Positions 36,901-50,582 of a DNA stretch of 64,000 bases are shown piece by piece. Below the pieces are notes generated by a model, which saw only the letters and a program-made list of their open reading frames with translations, was not told the DNA's origin and did no database searches. A program made the translations under genes and the position numbers. Where the stretch lies: positions 407,954 through 471,953 of the forward strand of contig NZ_RBIR01000004.1 of the NCBI RefSeq assembly GCF_003634095.1. Reading direction: 5' to 3'. Source of the DNA: Arthrobacter oryzae. GTDB taxonomy: Bacteria; Actinomycetota; Actinomycetes; Actinomycetales; Micrococcaceae. Every line of letters begins with the position of its first letter. Positions within the stretch are counted from its first letter, which is position 1.

Positions 36901-37972
36901 CGACCGGCACAGAGTCCGCGTCGACGACGGCGAGATCCCAGCCGTCCAGCGGCAGGCCGATCCGGATGGGGCCGGGCATGCCCAGCCGGGCGGCGCACGC
37001 GACAACGGTGGCCTCGGTGGGACCGTAGGTGTTCCACACCTCCCGGCCCTCGACGGCGAGCCGCTCGGCCAGGTCCGGCGGGCATGCTTCCCCGCCGAAG
37101 ATGAGCAGCCGGACGCTTTCCAGCGACTCAACGGGCCAGAGCGCGGCCAGCGTGGGGACGGTGGAGACCACCGTGATGCCGTGGCTGATGAGCCAGGGGC
37201 CCAGGTCCATGCCGGTGCGCACCAGCGCCCGGGGTGCCGGGACGAGGCAGGCGCCGTGACGCCATGCGAGCCACATTTCCTCGCAGGAGGCATCAAAGGC
37301 AACGGACAGCCCGGCCAGTACCCGGTCCTGCGGGCCCAGCGGGTCGTCCTGGAGGAACAGGCGCGCTTCCGCGTCCACGAACGCGGCCGCAGAGCGGTGC
37401 TGGACGGCAACGCCCTTGGGCGTCCCGGTGGAGCCGGAGGTGAAGATAACCCACGCGTCGTCGTCGGGGCCGGCCGGCCGGGCGGCCGGGAACGGGCGGG
37501 GGTGTTTGCTGTCTGTGACGATCTTTCCGCCGGCGCGCAGGATGCCGGCCACCCCGGCTTCCCCGAAGACCAGCTTGGCCCGCTCATCCGGATCGTCGGC
37601 GTCGACCGGGACGTAGGCCGCGCCGACCAGCAGTACCGCCAGGATCGCGACGTAGAGCTCGTTGGTGCCGGACGGGATCCTGACACCGATCTTGTCGCCG
37701 GCGCCGAGCCCGGCCGTATGCAGTTTCCGCGCCGCTGCCCGGACTTCGTGCAGGAGCTGGGCGTAGCTGAGCGAGCGGTGCCCGTCGTCGAGGGCGGAGG
37801 CATCCGGGAACCGGGCGGCGGTGTCACGGATGATGTCAATCAGCGTCCGCTCCGGCGGGGCGGAGAGCGCGCCCGGCAACTGCGGCGCGTGAACGCGGGC
37901 GCCGTTCACCTGAAGACTCTGAACCGTACCGGTGTCGGGGGCTTCACTCTGGGTTAGTCGTTGCTCGGTCAC
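33992..37972 (-). CDS. Pls/PosA-type nonribosomal peptide synthetase, amino-acid homopolymer synthase
   Basis: The 1326-residue membrane synthetase matches the layout of Streptomyces epsilon-poly-lysine synthetase. It has an adenylation domain (about 40-520; FTSGSTGTPKG at 178-188, YRSGDLV), a carrier domain (FFAYGGGSLAAAQL, Ser563), several membrane helices (about 640-1200), and three left-handed hexapeptide-repeat domains (about 737-836, 976-1058, 1211-1315). There is no condensation or thioesterase domain. Hand alignment to GrsA gives code D227 A228 E231 S270 I291 G293 T315 V323 V324 plus the usual Lys: DAESIGTVVK, consistent with a basic amino acid, probably lysine. The GTG start is at 37972. 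The M1 peptidase gene follows, and a carrier-priming transferase gene is convergent. Confidence 0.92.
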   Translation of the reverse strand: MTEQRLTQSEAPDTGTVQSLQVNGARVHAPQLPGALSAPPERTLIDIIRDTAARFPDASALDDGHRSLSYAQLLHEVRAAARKLHTAGLGAGDKIGVRIPSGTNELYVAILAVLLVGAAYVPVDADDPDERAKLVFGEAGVAGILRAGGKIVTDSKHPRPFPAARPAGPDDDAWVIFTSGSTGTPKGVAVQHRSAAAFVDAEARLFLQDDPLGPQDRVLAGLSVAFDASCEEMWLAWRHGACLVPAPRALVRTGMDLGPWLISHGITVVSTVPTLAALWPVESLESVRLLIFGGEACPPDLAERLAVEGREVWNTYGPTEATVVACAARLGMPGPIRIGLPLDGWDLAVVDADSVPVADGAVGELIIGGVGLARYLDPVKDAEKYAPMPSLGWARAYRSGDLVKYEPEGLIFQGRADEQVKLGGRRIELGEIDAALQSLPDVAGAAAAVQTTAAGNQILVGYLAAVSGRDIDLAAARELLGDSLPAPLIPLLTLVDSLPTKTSGKVDRHALPWPLSGTGAAEAEGAALNVPDDAQWIVDQWSAVLGSPVTSLDADFFAYGGGSLAAAQLVSALRVRYPTITVADIYATPRVGALVDTARQSLPEGGAVPAQERTVRPTARKSQAFQMFMGVPLHILVGMRWLTYLMAANNLLAAFAGFSAAPTISWWWVGASWLVFVSPAGRMMLSVAAARVLLRDVVPGTYPRSGRVHIRLWLAEQIQDLAGAISLASAPWVPYYAKALGAKIGEDVQLHSLPPVTGMLSLGAGSNIEPEVDLSGWWIDGDRVHIGAIRIGAGASVGARSTLMPGAVVGAGAQVEPGSAVIGKVKAGQLVAGSPAERRGKARHSWPDSPAEHRLMGRLWFAGFAAASAVLALIPYISAAAAALVIFAFIQGSSSLTAALPGLALSVPPAALAWFLTNLLLVLAATRLLSIGLAEGYYRVRSRIGWQVWATERVLDLARDLLFPVYASLFTPVWLRLLGAKVGRNVEASTVLLIPRMTTVGEGAFLADDTMVASYELDGGWMHIAPAKIGKRSFLGNSGMTGAGRNVPKNSLVAVLSATPAKAKAGTSWLGSPPVRLRRTAIASDDTRTYQPPRRLKVARALWELCRFVPVMLTVAIAVGVMLAFDALAAVFNYGVAAVLGGVVVLLAGATAAASAVAAKWLLVGRIRPGEHPLWSSFIWRNEVVDTFIEMVSAPWFARAATGTPAMVWWLRGLGAKIGTGTWCESYWLPEADLVTLGRNSTVNRGCVVQTHLFHDRVMSIDTVTLDDGATMGPHGVILPQARIGSGATVGPASLVMRGETVPAGTYWMGNPVSPWGGPTPPARPR

Positions 37973-38034
37973 TGGCGCATTGTCCCTGCAGGAGATGAAC
38001 GGATGATGTTGCCCCGGCTTGGGGGACGCGGGGC

Positions 38035-39000
38035 CTAGGGGATGAGGATGACCTTGCCGGTGGTCCGGCGCTGTTCAAGGTCATCGTGGGCCCGGGCTGC
38101 CTCGGCAAGGGAGTACCGGGCTCCGATCCTGACCTTGAGGTTACCCCCGGCTGCGGCGGCGAAAATTTCGTCGGAACGCCATCGGCGTTCCCGGGCATCG
38201 CGAAGGTAGTGGCCCATGGTCGGCCGCGTGAGGTAGAGGGAGCCGCCGGCGTTGAGCCGCTGCGGGTCGAACGGCGGGACCGGGCCGGACGCGCCGCCGA
38301 AGAGCACCAGCATGCCCCTGATGCGCAGCGAGGCCAAGGAGGCATCGAAGGTGTCTTTCCCGACGCCGTCGTACACCACGTCCGCGCCGGTGCCATTTGT
38401 CAGATCCCGGACCCGCTCGGCGAAACCGTCGTAGCGCAGCACGTGGTCGGCCCCGGCCTCGCGGGCCAGCTGCTCCTTCGCATCGCTGGAAACGGTGGTG
38501 ATGACATGGGCGCCCTTGGCCTTGAGCATCTGGATCATGAGGAGGCCCACGCCGCCGGCGCCCGCATGGACCAGCACCGTGTGGTCCGGCTCGACCTTGA
38601 ACGTCGAATTGATGAGGTAGTGGGCGGTCACACCCTGAAGCGGCAGCGCCGCAGCAGTGAAATCGTCCAGGCCGTCAGGAACAGGCAGTGCCTTGTCCTC
38701 ATCGACGAGGGCGTAGCCGGCGTAGCAGTTGATACCTTCCGCGGTGGCCACCCGGTCACCGGGCGTGAATCCCGTGACGTTCCCGCCCACTTCCTCGATG
38801 GTGCCCGAGGCCTCGGAACCGGGAGTGAAGGGGTAACTGACTTTGTAGACGCCGCTGCGCTTGTAGGTGTCGATGAAGTTCACGCCGGCGGCGGCGACCC
38901 TGATCAGCAGCTGGCCCGGCCCGGGAACGGGGCGGGCCGCTTCGTCGAGTTCCAGGACCTCGGGGCCCCCGGCCCTGCTGGCGACGATTGCGTGCATCAT
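38035..39000 (-). CDS. NADPH:quinone oxidoreductase (zinc-free MDR family)
   Basis: The 321-residue medium-chain reductase begins MMHAIVASRAGGPEVLELDE and has the quinone reductase pattern AAAGVNFIDTYKRSGVY, the NADPH-binding VHAGAGGVGLLMIQMLKAKG and SSDAKEQLAREAGADHVL. It lacks the zinc-binding cysteines of alcohol dehydrogenases. It probably reduces quinones or reactive alkenals in the cytosol. It ends 62 bp before the Pls-type gene on the same strand; cotranscription is possible, but a functional link is not evident. Confidence 0.92.
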   Translation of the reverse strand: MMHAIVASRAGGPEVLELDEAARPVPGPGQLLIRVAAAGVNFIDTYKRSGVYKVSYPFTPGSEASGTIEEVGGNVTGFTPGDRVATAEGINCYAGYALVDEDKALPVPDGLDDFTAAALPLQGVTAHYLINSTFKVEPDHTVLVHAGAGGVGLLMIQMLKAKGAHVITTVSSDAKEQLAREAGADHVLRYDGFAERVRDLTNGTGADVVYDGVGKDTFDASLASLRIRGMLVLFGGASGPVPPFDPQRLNAGGSLYLTRPTMGHYLRDARERRWRSDEIFAAAAGGNLKVRIGARYSLAEAARAHDDLEQRRTTGKVILIP

Positions 39001-39153
39001 ATGGCTCCTATTCCGGGCGGGAAATCTGTCCCGGTCCCTGGGACCATCCTAGGGACACCGGCGACAACCATGAAGGGGCCGTTCGTAACTAGCCGTCACG
39101 TGATGGCCGGGCGCCCGCGGCGTGCACCGGCGTGAACCGGCGGGCCTCGCCGG

Positions 39154-40257
39154 TTAGTAGCGGCGGGTGACGGTCGCCATGGGGCATTCGAAGTGGCGGC
39201 CCGCGGCGAGTCCGACGTCGTTGAGGTAGCGGACAATGATGGCGTAGGACTGCATCAGCGTGGTTTCCGTGTACGGAACCTGGTGCTTGGCGCAGTACTC
39301 GCGAACGATCTTGGCCGCCTTGTCCAGCTGCGGGCGGGCCATGTCCGGAAAGAGGTGGTGCTCCGCCTGGCGGTTGAGGCCGCCGAGCAGGATGTCCATG
39401 AAGCGGCCGCCGGAGATGTTCCGGGACGTCAGGACCTGGCGGCTGAAGAAGTCCACGCGGCTATCCGCCGGGAGCACCGGCATGCCCTTGTGGTTCGGCG
39501 CGAACGACGCACCCATGTAGAAGCCGAACACGGCCAGCTGGACGCCGATGAAGGCGAACGCCATGCCGAGCGGCAGGAAGGAGAAGGCGAGGATCGGCAA
39601 CAGGCTGAGCCGGACCGCGAGGATCGGGATTTCAACCCAGCGGTGCGTAACCTTGGCCCGGCGGACGATGAATTTCACCGAATCGATCTGGAGCCCCAGG
39701 CCCACCAGGAACAGGAGCGGGAAGAAGAACCAGCCCTGCTTGCGGGTCAGGAACGCGAGGCGCCCCTGCCGGTCGGCCACGGCTTCGGGGTGGAAGGCGA
39801 TGGGGCCGGGCGCGATGTCCGGGTCCTTGGAAATGACGTTCGGGTGGTTGTGGTGCGCGCCGTGTTTCTGCTCCCACCAGGAGTAACTGATGCCGGCCAC
39901 GGACGTGGCGAGCAGCCGGGCGGCCCAGTCGTTGGCGCGGCGGGACGCGAAGATCTGGCGGTGGCCGGCCTCGTGGGCCAGGAAGCTCAGCTGCGTGCAG
40001 AGGATGCCCAGGGCGGCGGCGATCAGGAGCTGGAACCAGCTGTCACCGATCAGGGCGAAACCGAACCAGGTGGCGGCCATCAGCAGCACGAGGCTGGCGA
40101 AGACGGTGACATAAAACCCGACCCGCCGCTCGAGGAGGCCGGCCGTCTTGACGCTTTTCAGGAGTTCCGAATAGCTCAGGACGACGGCGTTGGGCTGCCG
40201 GACCCGCGAAGGAGGTCGCACAGGCGTGTCGGCGGGAAGGGTTGAAGTGGCGGTCAT
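39154..40257 (-). CDS. Membrane fatty acid (acyl-CoA) desaturase
   Basis: The 367-residue integral membrane di-iron enzyme inserts a double bond into acyl chains using oxygen. Three histidine boxes are visible: HEAGHR, HGAHHNHPN and QAEHHLFP. Paired hydrophobic segments lie between them (about 45-90 and 170-230). The QxxHH form of the third box places it with front-end/linoleoyl-CoA-like and DesA3-like desaturases. The expected role is membrane fluidity in the cold. The ATG at 40257 is followed by a flexible lead of about 25 residues. No operator is evident. Confidence 0.9.
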   Translation of the reverse strand: MTATSTLPADTPVRPPSRVRQPNAVVLSYSELLKSVKTAGLLERRVGFYVTVFASLVLLMAATWFGFALIGDSWFQLLIAAALGILCTQLSFLAHEAGHRQIFASRRANDWAARLLATSVAGISYSWWEQKHGAHHNHPNVISKDPDIAPGPIAFHPEAVADRQGRLAFLTRKQGWFFFPLLFLVGLGLQIDSVKFIVRRAKVTHRWVEIPILAVRLSLLPILAFSFLPLGMAFAFIGVQLAVFGFYMGASFAPNHKGMPVLPADSRVDFFSRQVLTSRNISGGRFMDILLGGLNRQAEHHLFPDMARPQLDKAAKIVREYCAKHQVPYTETTLMQSYAIIVRYLNDVGLAAGRHFECPMATVTRRY

Positions 40258-40476
40258 GGAGCGCTGGCCTCGTCACTGTTACGGGCAACGCTGCAAACTG
40301 ACATTCGCAGCTGCACGGTCTGGATCACCCTTTACCAAGCATACGCCCCGGGGTTTACCCGGTCCGCCGATCCGCTGCGGATTCTCTGCCGGCGGAATTC
40401 CGGACGCGGGCAGGACTGCGCCCGAGGAGTGCTCTCGGGGGAGTGCTGCCAGGGGAGCGCCGGACACAAAGCCATC

Positions 40477-40519
40477 GATGCATAAATATCGGCATCTATG
40501 CATACTCTTGCTGTATAGT
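40477..40519 (+). promoter_or_regulatory. Candidate ArgR operator and leaderless argC promoter
   Basis: An AT-rich patch in GC-rich surroundings contains the inverted repeat GATGC-N10-GCATC (40477-40496), overlapped by the palindrome TATGCATA (40497-40504). TATAGT at 40514-40519 is a near-consensus -10 that stands 7 nt before the argC ATG. ArgR boxes are AT-rich imperfect palindromes of about 18-20 bp, so this is the best operator candidate. The argR gene lies in the same operon. Confidence 0.65.
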
Positions 40520-40526
40520 CGTGTCT

Positions 40527-41558
40527 ATGACAATTTCTGTTGCCGTCTCCGGGGCGAGCGGTTATGCCGGCGGCGAGGTCCTTCGGATCCTCGCCGGTCA
40601 TCCCGACGTCACCATTGGCGCCATCACAGCCCACAGCAACGCCGGTTCCAGACTAGGGGAATTGCAGCCGCATCTCCATGGCCTGGCGGACCGGATCCTT
40701 GAGGACACCACGGTGGAGAACCTGGCGGGGCACGACGTCGTGTTCCTCGCGCTGCCGCACGGGGCGTCCGCGGAGATCGCGGCCAAGCTGCCCGCCGGGA
40801 CCGTGGTGATCGACGCCGGCGCGGACCACCGCCTCGAGGACCCGGAAGCCTGGCGGAAGTTCTACGGTTCCGCGCATGCAGGAACCTGGCCGTACGGCCT
40901 GCCGGAACTGCCGGGCCAGCGCGATGCCCTCCGCGGCGCCACCCGGATCGCCGTCCCGGGCTGCTACCCGACGTCGGCCCTGCTGGCCCTCACTCCCGGC
41001 TTCAGCAACCACCTGCTGGAAGGCGACGACGTCGTGATTGTCTCCGCTTCCGGCACCTCGGGGGCCGGCAAGGCCGCCAAGGTGAACCTGATCGGCGCCG
41101 AGGTCATGGGCTCCATGAGCCCCTACGGTGTGGGCGGCGGACACCGGCATACCCCCGAGATTGAACAGGGACTGTCCAAGGCCCTGAACGCTCCGGTCAC
41201 CGTGTCCTTCACGCCCACCCTGGCCCCCATGAGCCGGGGCATCCTGACCACGGCGACCGCCAAGGTGCGGACAGGGGTGACAGCCGAGGAACTGCGCCGC
41301 GCCTGGAGCAAGGCTTACGATGACGAGCCTTTCGTCCACGTGCTCCCGGAAGGCCAGTGGCCCTCCACCAAGTCCGTCCAGGGTTCCAACCATGCCGTCA
41401 TGCAGCTTGCGCTCGATGCCCGCATCGGCCGCGTCATTGTCACCTGCGCCATCGACAACCTGACGAAGGGGACAGCCGGCGGGGCTGTGCAGTCCATGAA
41501 TATTGCCCTCGGCCTGGCGGAAGACGCCGGCCTCAACCTCCAGGGAGTCGCACCGTGA
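40527..41558 (+). CDS. argC: N-acetyl-gamma-glutamyl-phosphate reductase
   Basis: ArgC reduces N-acetylglutamyl phosphate to the semialdehyde with NADPH. The 343 residues start [20 protein letters not shown] (nucleotide-binding GxSGYxG) and carry the catalytic cysteine region [14 protein letters not shown] and [11 protein letters not shown]. The ATG at 40527 is chosen for the TATAGT at 7 nt; an upstream in-frame ATG would add 28 unrelated residues. It is the first gene of the arginine operon and overlaps argJ by 4 bp. Confidence 0.97.
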   Translation: MTISVAVSGASGYAGGEVLRILAGHPDVTIGAITAHSNAGSRLGELQPHLHGLADRILEDTTVENLAGHDVVFLALPHGASAEIAAKLPAGTVVIDAGADHRLEDPEAWRKFYGSAHAGTWPYGLPELPGQRDALRGATRIAVPGCYPTSALLALTPGFSNHLLEGDDVVIVSASGTSGAGKAAKVNLIGAEVMGSMSPYGVGGGHRHTPEIEQGLSKALNAPVTVSFTPTLAPMSRGILTTATAKVRTGVTAEELRRAWSKAYDDEPFVHVLPEGQWPSTKSVQGSNHAVMQLALDARIGRVIVTCAIDNLTKGTAGGAVQSMNIALGLAEDAGLNLQGVAP

Positions 41559-42721
41559 GCATCACCGCACCGCTTGGGTTCCGCGCCGCCGGCGTCACGG
41601 CCGGCCTGAAGACTTCCGGCAAACCGGATCTGGCCCTCGTGGTCAACGACGGCCCCTCCAAGTCCGCCGCCGCCGTCTTCACGTCCAACCGCGTCGCCGC
41701 GGCCCCCGTGCACTGGTCCCGCGAGGTGGTCAAGGATGGCCGCGTGGACGCCGTGATCCTCAACTCCGGCGGGGCCAACGCCTGCACCGGGCCCCAGGGC
41801 TTCCAGAACACGCACACCACCGCGGAGAAGACCGCCGAAGCGCTGGGCGTCTCCGCCACCGACGTCGTGGTCTGCTCCACCGGACTGATCGGCGAACAGC
41901 TGCCCATGGAGAAGATCCTGGCCGGGATCGGATCCGTCACCGCCGCCCTGGCCGCCGACGGGGGTCCCGCCGCGGCCACCGCGATCATGACCACGGACTC
42001 CGTGTCCAAGCAGGCCGTCTTTACCGGCACGGACACCGAGGGCAAAGAGTTCACCATCGGCGGCATGGCCAAGGGCGCCGGCATGCTGGCCCCGGGCCTG
42101 GCCACCATGCTGGTGGTGCTCACCACGGACGCCGACGTCCAGCCGGAAATGCTCGACGTCGTCCTCCGCGACGCCACCCGGGTCACCTTCGACCGTGCGG
42201 ACTCCGACGGCTGCATGTCCACCAACGACACCGTGGTGCTCCTGGCGTCGGGGGCCTCCGGCGCCGTGCCGTCCGCCGTCGATTTCGGCGCCGGCCTGAC
42301 CGAGGTCTGCGCGGAACTGGCACGCAAACTGATCGGCGACGCCGAGGGCGCCAGCCACGACATCGCGATCCGCACGTTCAACGCCGCGAGCGAGCGTGAC
42401 GCCGAGATCGTCAGCCGCGCCGTCGCCCGCTCCAACCTGTTCAAGACCGCAATCTTCGGCAAGGACCCCAACTGGGGTCGCGTGCTCTCCGCCGTCGGCA
42501 CCACCGACGCGGCGTTTCAGCCGGACCAGCTGAATGTGTCGATGAACGGGGTGCAGATCTGCCGGAACGGCAGCATCGGCGATGACCGCAACCTCGTGGA
42601 CCTGGAACCGCGCGCGGTCCTCGTCGAAATCGACCTGCAGGCCGGCGATGCCGAGGCCACGATCCTCACAAACGACCTCACGCACGACTACGTCCACGAA
42701 AACAGCGCCTACTCCAGCTAA
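41555..42721 (+). CDS. argJ: Bifunctional ornithine acetyltransferase/N-acetylglutamate synthase
   Basis: ArgJ recycles the acetyl group from N-acetylornithine to glutamate, closing the cyclic arginine pathway. The 388-residue precursor begins [19 protein letters not shown] and carries the self-cleavage site in [17 protein letters not shown] (Ala-Thr bond), which yields alpha and beta chains. The C-terminal [16 protein letters not shown] end is typical. The GTG at 41555 overlaps the argC stop by 4 bp. Whether the enzyme also makes acetylglutamate de novo cannot be told from sequence. Confidence 0.96.
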   Translation: MSITAPLGFRAAGVTAGLKTSGKPDLALVVNDGPSKSAAAVFTSNRVAAAPVHWSREVVKDGRVDAVILNSGGANACTGPQGFQNTHTTAEKTAEALGVSATDVVVCSTGLIGEQLPMEKILAGIGSVTAALAADGGPAAATAIMTTDSVSKQAVFTGTDTEGKEFTIGGMAKGAGMLAPGLATMLVVLTTDADVQPEMLDVVLRDATRVTFDRADSDGCMSTNDTVVLLASGASGAVPSAVDFGAGLTEVCAELARKLIGDAEGASHDIAIRTFNAASERDAEIVSRAVARSNLFKTAIFGKDPNWGRVLSAVGTTDAAFQPDQLNVSMNGVQICRNGSIGDDRNLVDLEPRAVLVEIDLQAGDAEATILTNDLTHDYVHENSAYSS

Positions 42722-42733
42722 CCCCCGGGGGGT

Positions 42734-42781
42734 GGACGCAGTTATGGACGCAGTTAGGGACGAACAGTAAGGACGAACGCC
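42734..42781 (+). repeat. Four imperfect 12-bp units before argB
   Basis: GGACGCAGTTAT, GGACGCAGTTAG, GGACGAACAGTA and AGGACGAACGCC run in tandem and end at the argB start codon. The last unit supplies the ribosome-binding site (AAGGACG). The repeat follows a CCCCCGGGGG palindrome just after argJ. Confidence 0.65.
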
Positions 42782-43707
42782 ATGAGCACCCAGACACGCG
42801 AGACCACCTCCATGTCCGACGCCCGGGACAAGGCCGCCACGTTGATTGAGGCCCTCCCCTGGATCCAGCGCTTTGCCGGCACCACCATGGTCATCAAATA
42901 TGGCGGCAACGCCATGGTCAACGACGAGCTCCGGCGCGCCTTCGCCGAGGACGTCGTCTTCCTGCATCACGTCGGCATCCACCCCGTGGTGGTGCACGGC
43001 GGCGGCCCGCAGATCAACGCCATGCTCAGCCGGCTCGGGATCGAATCCGAGTTCAAGGGCGGGCTGCGAGTCACCACGCCCGAGGCCATGGACGTGGTCC
43101 GGATGGTCCTCACCGGCCAGGTGGGGCGTGAACTCGTGGGCCTGATCAACTCCCACGGCCCGTACGCCGTCGGGATGTCGGGGGAGGACGGCGGACTGCT
43201 CCGCGCAGTCCGCACCGGCACCGTGGTGGACGGCGAAGAGGTGGACCTGGGCCTGGTCGGGGAAGTGGTGGGCGTGAACCCGGAAGGGATCGTGGACATC
43301 CTCGCGGCCGGCCGGATCCCGGTCGTCTCCACCGTTGCCCCGGAGATCTCCGCGGACGGATCCACCACCGGGCAGGTACTCAATGTCAACGCGGACACGG
43401 CAGCGGCGGCGGTCGCGTCCGCGCTGGGTGCATCCAAGCTGGTCATCCTGACCGACGTCGAAGGCCTCTACGCCAACTGGCCGGACAGGTCATCGCTCAT
43501 CTCGTCGCTGACGGCTTCGGAGCTGCGCGAGATGCTGCCGCGCCTGGAGTCCGGCATGATCCCGAAGATGGCGGCCTGCCTGAAAGCGATTGACGACGGC
43601 GTCGAGCGCGCCCACATCGTGGACGGCCGCCTGCCGCACTCGATGCTGCTGGAAACCTTTACGACGGCGGGCATCGGCACCCAGGTCGTCCCGGACGAGG
43701 AAAGCAA

Positions 43708-43711
<4 letters not shown>
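42782..43711 (+). CDS. argB: Acetylglutamate kinase
   Basis: ArgB phosphorylates N-acetylglutamate, the step commonly feedback-inhibited by arginine. The 309 residues carry the amino-acid kinase motifs [22 protein letters not shown] and [18 protein letters not shown]. The C-terminal region has [20 protein letters not shown]. The N-terminal stretch before WIQRF, about 28 residues, is compatible with the helix found in arginine-sensitive hexameric enzymes. The stop overlaps argD by 4 bp. Confidence 0.97.
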
Positions 43712-46039
<2,328 letters not shown>

Positions 46040-46040
<1 letters not shown>

Positions 46041-46570
46041 TGTCCGTCCAGCCCGCCTCGCCGGGGGCCAGCCCGGCCACCAAGACAGCCCGGCAGGCAC
46101 GGATCACAGCGATCCTGACGGGCGAATCCGTCCGATCGCAGGCCGAGCTCGCTGCGCTGCTCGCGGACGACGGCGTGCAGGTCACCCAGGCCACGCTCTC
46201 GCGCGACCTCGTGGAACTCGGCGCCGTCCGGGTCCGCGGCAAGGACGGCGTGCTGGTCTACGCCGTCCCCGGGGAGGGCGGCGAACGGGCGGCCAAAAGC
46301 GGCGTGACACAGGAAATCCTCGACGCCCGGCTGACCCGGTTGTGCGGGGAACTGCTCGTCACCGCCGAGGCCTCGGCCAACCTGGTGGTGCTCCGGACCC
46401 CACCGGGCGCCGCGAACTTCCTGGCCCTCGCGATCGACCACTCCGTGATGCCCTCGATCCTGGGCACCATCGCGGGGGACGACACCGTCCTGCTCGTCAC
46501 CCGGGACCCCCTGGGCGGCGCGGACATCGCCGCACGCTTCCTGCAGTTCGCCGAGGAAGCCGGCCAATAG
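46040..46570 (+). CDS. argR: Arginine repressor ArgR
   Basis: ArgR is a hexameric repressor that binds ARG boxes when arginine is present. The 176 residues have a winged-helix domain ([37 protein letters not shown]) and a C-terminal oligomerisation/arginine-binding domain ([32 protein letters not shown]). The start overlaps the argF stop by one base. The likely target is the AT-rich operator before argC, which makes the operon autoregulated. Confidence 0.96.
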
Positions 46571-46579
46571 CGGCGGCGG

Positions 46580-46603
46580 GCCTGCCACAGCGGTGTGACA
46601 GGC
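46580..46603 (+). terminator. Hairpin between argR and argG
   Basis: GCCTGCCACA (46580-46589) pairs with TGTGACAGGC (46594-46603) with one mismatch and a GCGG loop, followed by TGTTCCTT. It could partly terminate the argC-R transcript. The 77 bp after it are unusually A/C-rich and may carry a separate argG promoter. Confidence 0.5.
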
Positions 46604-46679
46604 TGTTCCTTACACAAGATTTTCCCGACAAAACTTTCCCAGACACAAAGCATCACCCAACAACAAAGGAGCATTTGAC

Positions 46680-49318
<2,639 letters not shown>

Positions 49319-49344
49319 GTTCGCCCAGGTCTGGACGATAAGTT

Positions 49345-49379
49345 CCGGCAGGCACGGCCACAGCGGTCGAGCCTGCCGG
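49345..49379 (+). terminator. Terminator after argH
   Basis: CCGGCAGGC (49345-49353) pairs with GCCTGCCGG (49371-49379) across a 17-nt loop, followed by GACTTTCGTCGTT. It closes the arginine operon. Confidence 0.7.
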
Positions 49380-49439
49380 GACTTTCGTCGTTAAGGTAGG
49401 CAGACAGGTAACGCGCCAACGCTGTCAGGGGAGACACGC

Positions 49440-50582
49440 ATGACCGATAATTCCGAGGCTGTCACGCTGGATGAACGGGGTGCGCTTGGTTCGATAAGGG
49501 CCAGCATCGTTGGTTCCCTCGTTCTTTGCCTTGAGAGCCCAAGTCCTCCGGAAATCGCCGTCCGGGCAATGCGCGACGCCTATTCCAGGGTTAGCCATCT
49601 ACTTCCGGATCCCCTCTCCGTCGCCCCGCTCGCCAGTACGTCCCGCGGCCCCGTTCTATTTATTGACGAGTTGTGGGACCACAAACGCGTACCGGAAATT
49701 CTCCAGGCTATTGCGGAGAGCTTGACCAGGCCCGGTATCCGAGGTCACCTGCGGCCATGTCCGACCGAACGGCTTGGTCCCGGTGGCCTCCAGGACTACG
49801 CATGCCTGACCGCAGCGTTTAGCCCGATGGGAAGCCGGTGGCTGAAACCGGCACCGGCCGGACGCGACCGGCGGGTGGGAGACCTCCAATGGCGGATCGA
49901 AAAGCCTGCCCTCGACAGGATCCTTGGGCATGCCCTGGAGTGGTGCTCCGTGGAAAGAGGGACGGACTACTTTGGCATGGGCATGCACCGCTTCAGGTGC
50001 CGTCCGGACGAACGCCGGGAACTGTTCTCAGCGGCCTACAACGCGCGCGGAGAAGCAAGCATCATCAGTTTCAACGGGCTCCACAAGGTCCGTAAGGTCG
50101 ACTTCTCGCTGGAAGGCTACGTGCTGTATCAGCAACGGGACATCTCGCTCTCGCGGCAGAGATGTGTTCAGGACATGACGCAGGTCCTCGTCGAACTCGC
50201 TGATGACCTCCAGTATGGGCTGGTCAAAGGGGGCAACTGGATGAGCGGAACTTTTGGACCGTTGCTTGACACCAATTGGCCCGAATTTGAGGGACCGCAC
50301 GCTCTGATGCGTCAGGCACATCCGGTTCTTGACCGGTACGTGCCCGACGCCTACGGCGTGCAGGTGCTGGGACCGCTCCACGATCGGGACCTGTTCCCGC
50401 CGGAATGGCACCTCTCGCCGGCCGGTGCGGACAGGGTCCTTGCCATTCACCCGGACGTCGACGCGTGGTTTGCACAAGATCGCCCCGACGCCCAACTCGT
50501 CGAATCCGGCCGGGAAAGACTCAACGGCATCCTTTTCACCCAGGCCCTGGGGATGGAACTCAACCGTGAGACCTTCCCCTAG
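49440..50582 (+). CDS. Hypothetical protein, 380 aa, less GC-rich than its neighbours
   Basis: I do not recognise this protein. It is soluble, without signal peptide or membrane helix, and rich in aromatic and charged residues: GTDYFGMGMHRFRCRPDERRE, SLEGYVLYQQRDISLSRQ, MSGTFGPLLDTNWPEFEGPH. The C-terminal half looks like a compact alpha/beta domain. Codon use is plainly less GC-biased than in the arg genes before it, which suggests a later arrival. The ATG follows AGGGGAG. The general look (a single cytosolic protein in an accessory gap) recalls polymorphic-toxin immunity proteins, but this is only an impression and no toxin gene is adjacent. Confidence 0.65.
   Translation: MTDNSEAVTLDERGALGSIRASIVGSLVLCLESPSPPEIAVRAMRDAYSRVSHLLPDPLSVAPLASTSRGPVLFIDELWDHKRVPEILQAIAESLTRPGIRGHLRPCPTERLGPGGLQDYACLTAAFSPMGSRWLKPAPAGRDRRVGDLQWRIEKPALDRILGHALEWCSVERGTDYFGMGMHRFRCRPDERRELFSAAYNARGEASIISFNGLHKVRKVDFSLEGYVLYQQRDISLSRQRCVQDMTQVLVELADDLQYGLVKGGNWMSGTFGPLLDTNWPEFEGPHALMRQAHPVLDRYVPDAYGVQVLGPLHDRDLFPPEWHLSPAGADRVLAIHPDVDAWFAQDRPDAQLVESGRERLNGILFTQALGMELNRETFP

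Noticed and set aside
35822..37957. 711-codon open frame on the plus strand opposite the Pls-type gene
   Set aside because: The translation is low-complexity, rich in Gly, Arg, Ala and His, with no motif. The minus strand encodes a clear synthetase.
41315..43156. 613-codon minus-strand frame opposite argJ and argB
   Set aside because: It spans two genes and their spacer and has no recognisable domain.
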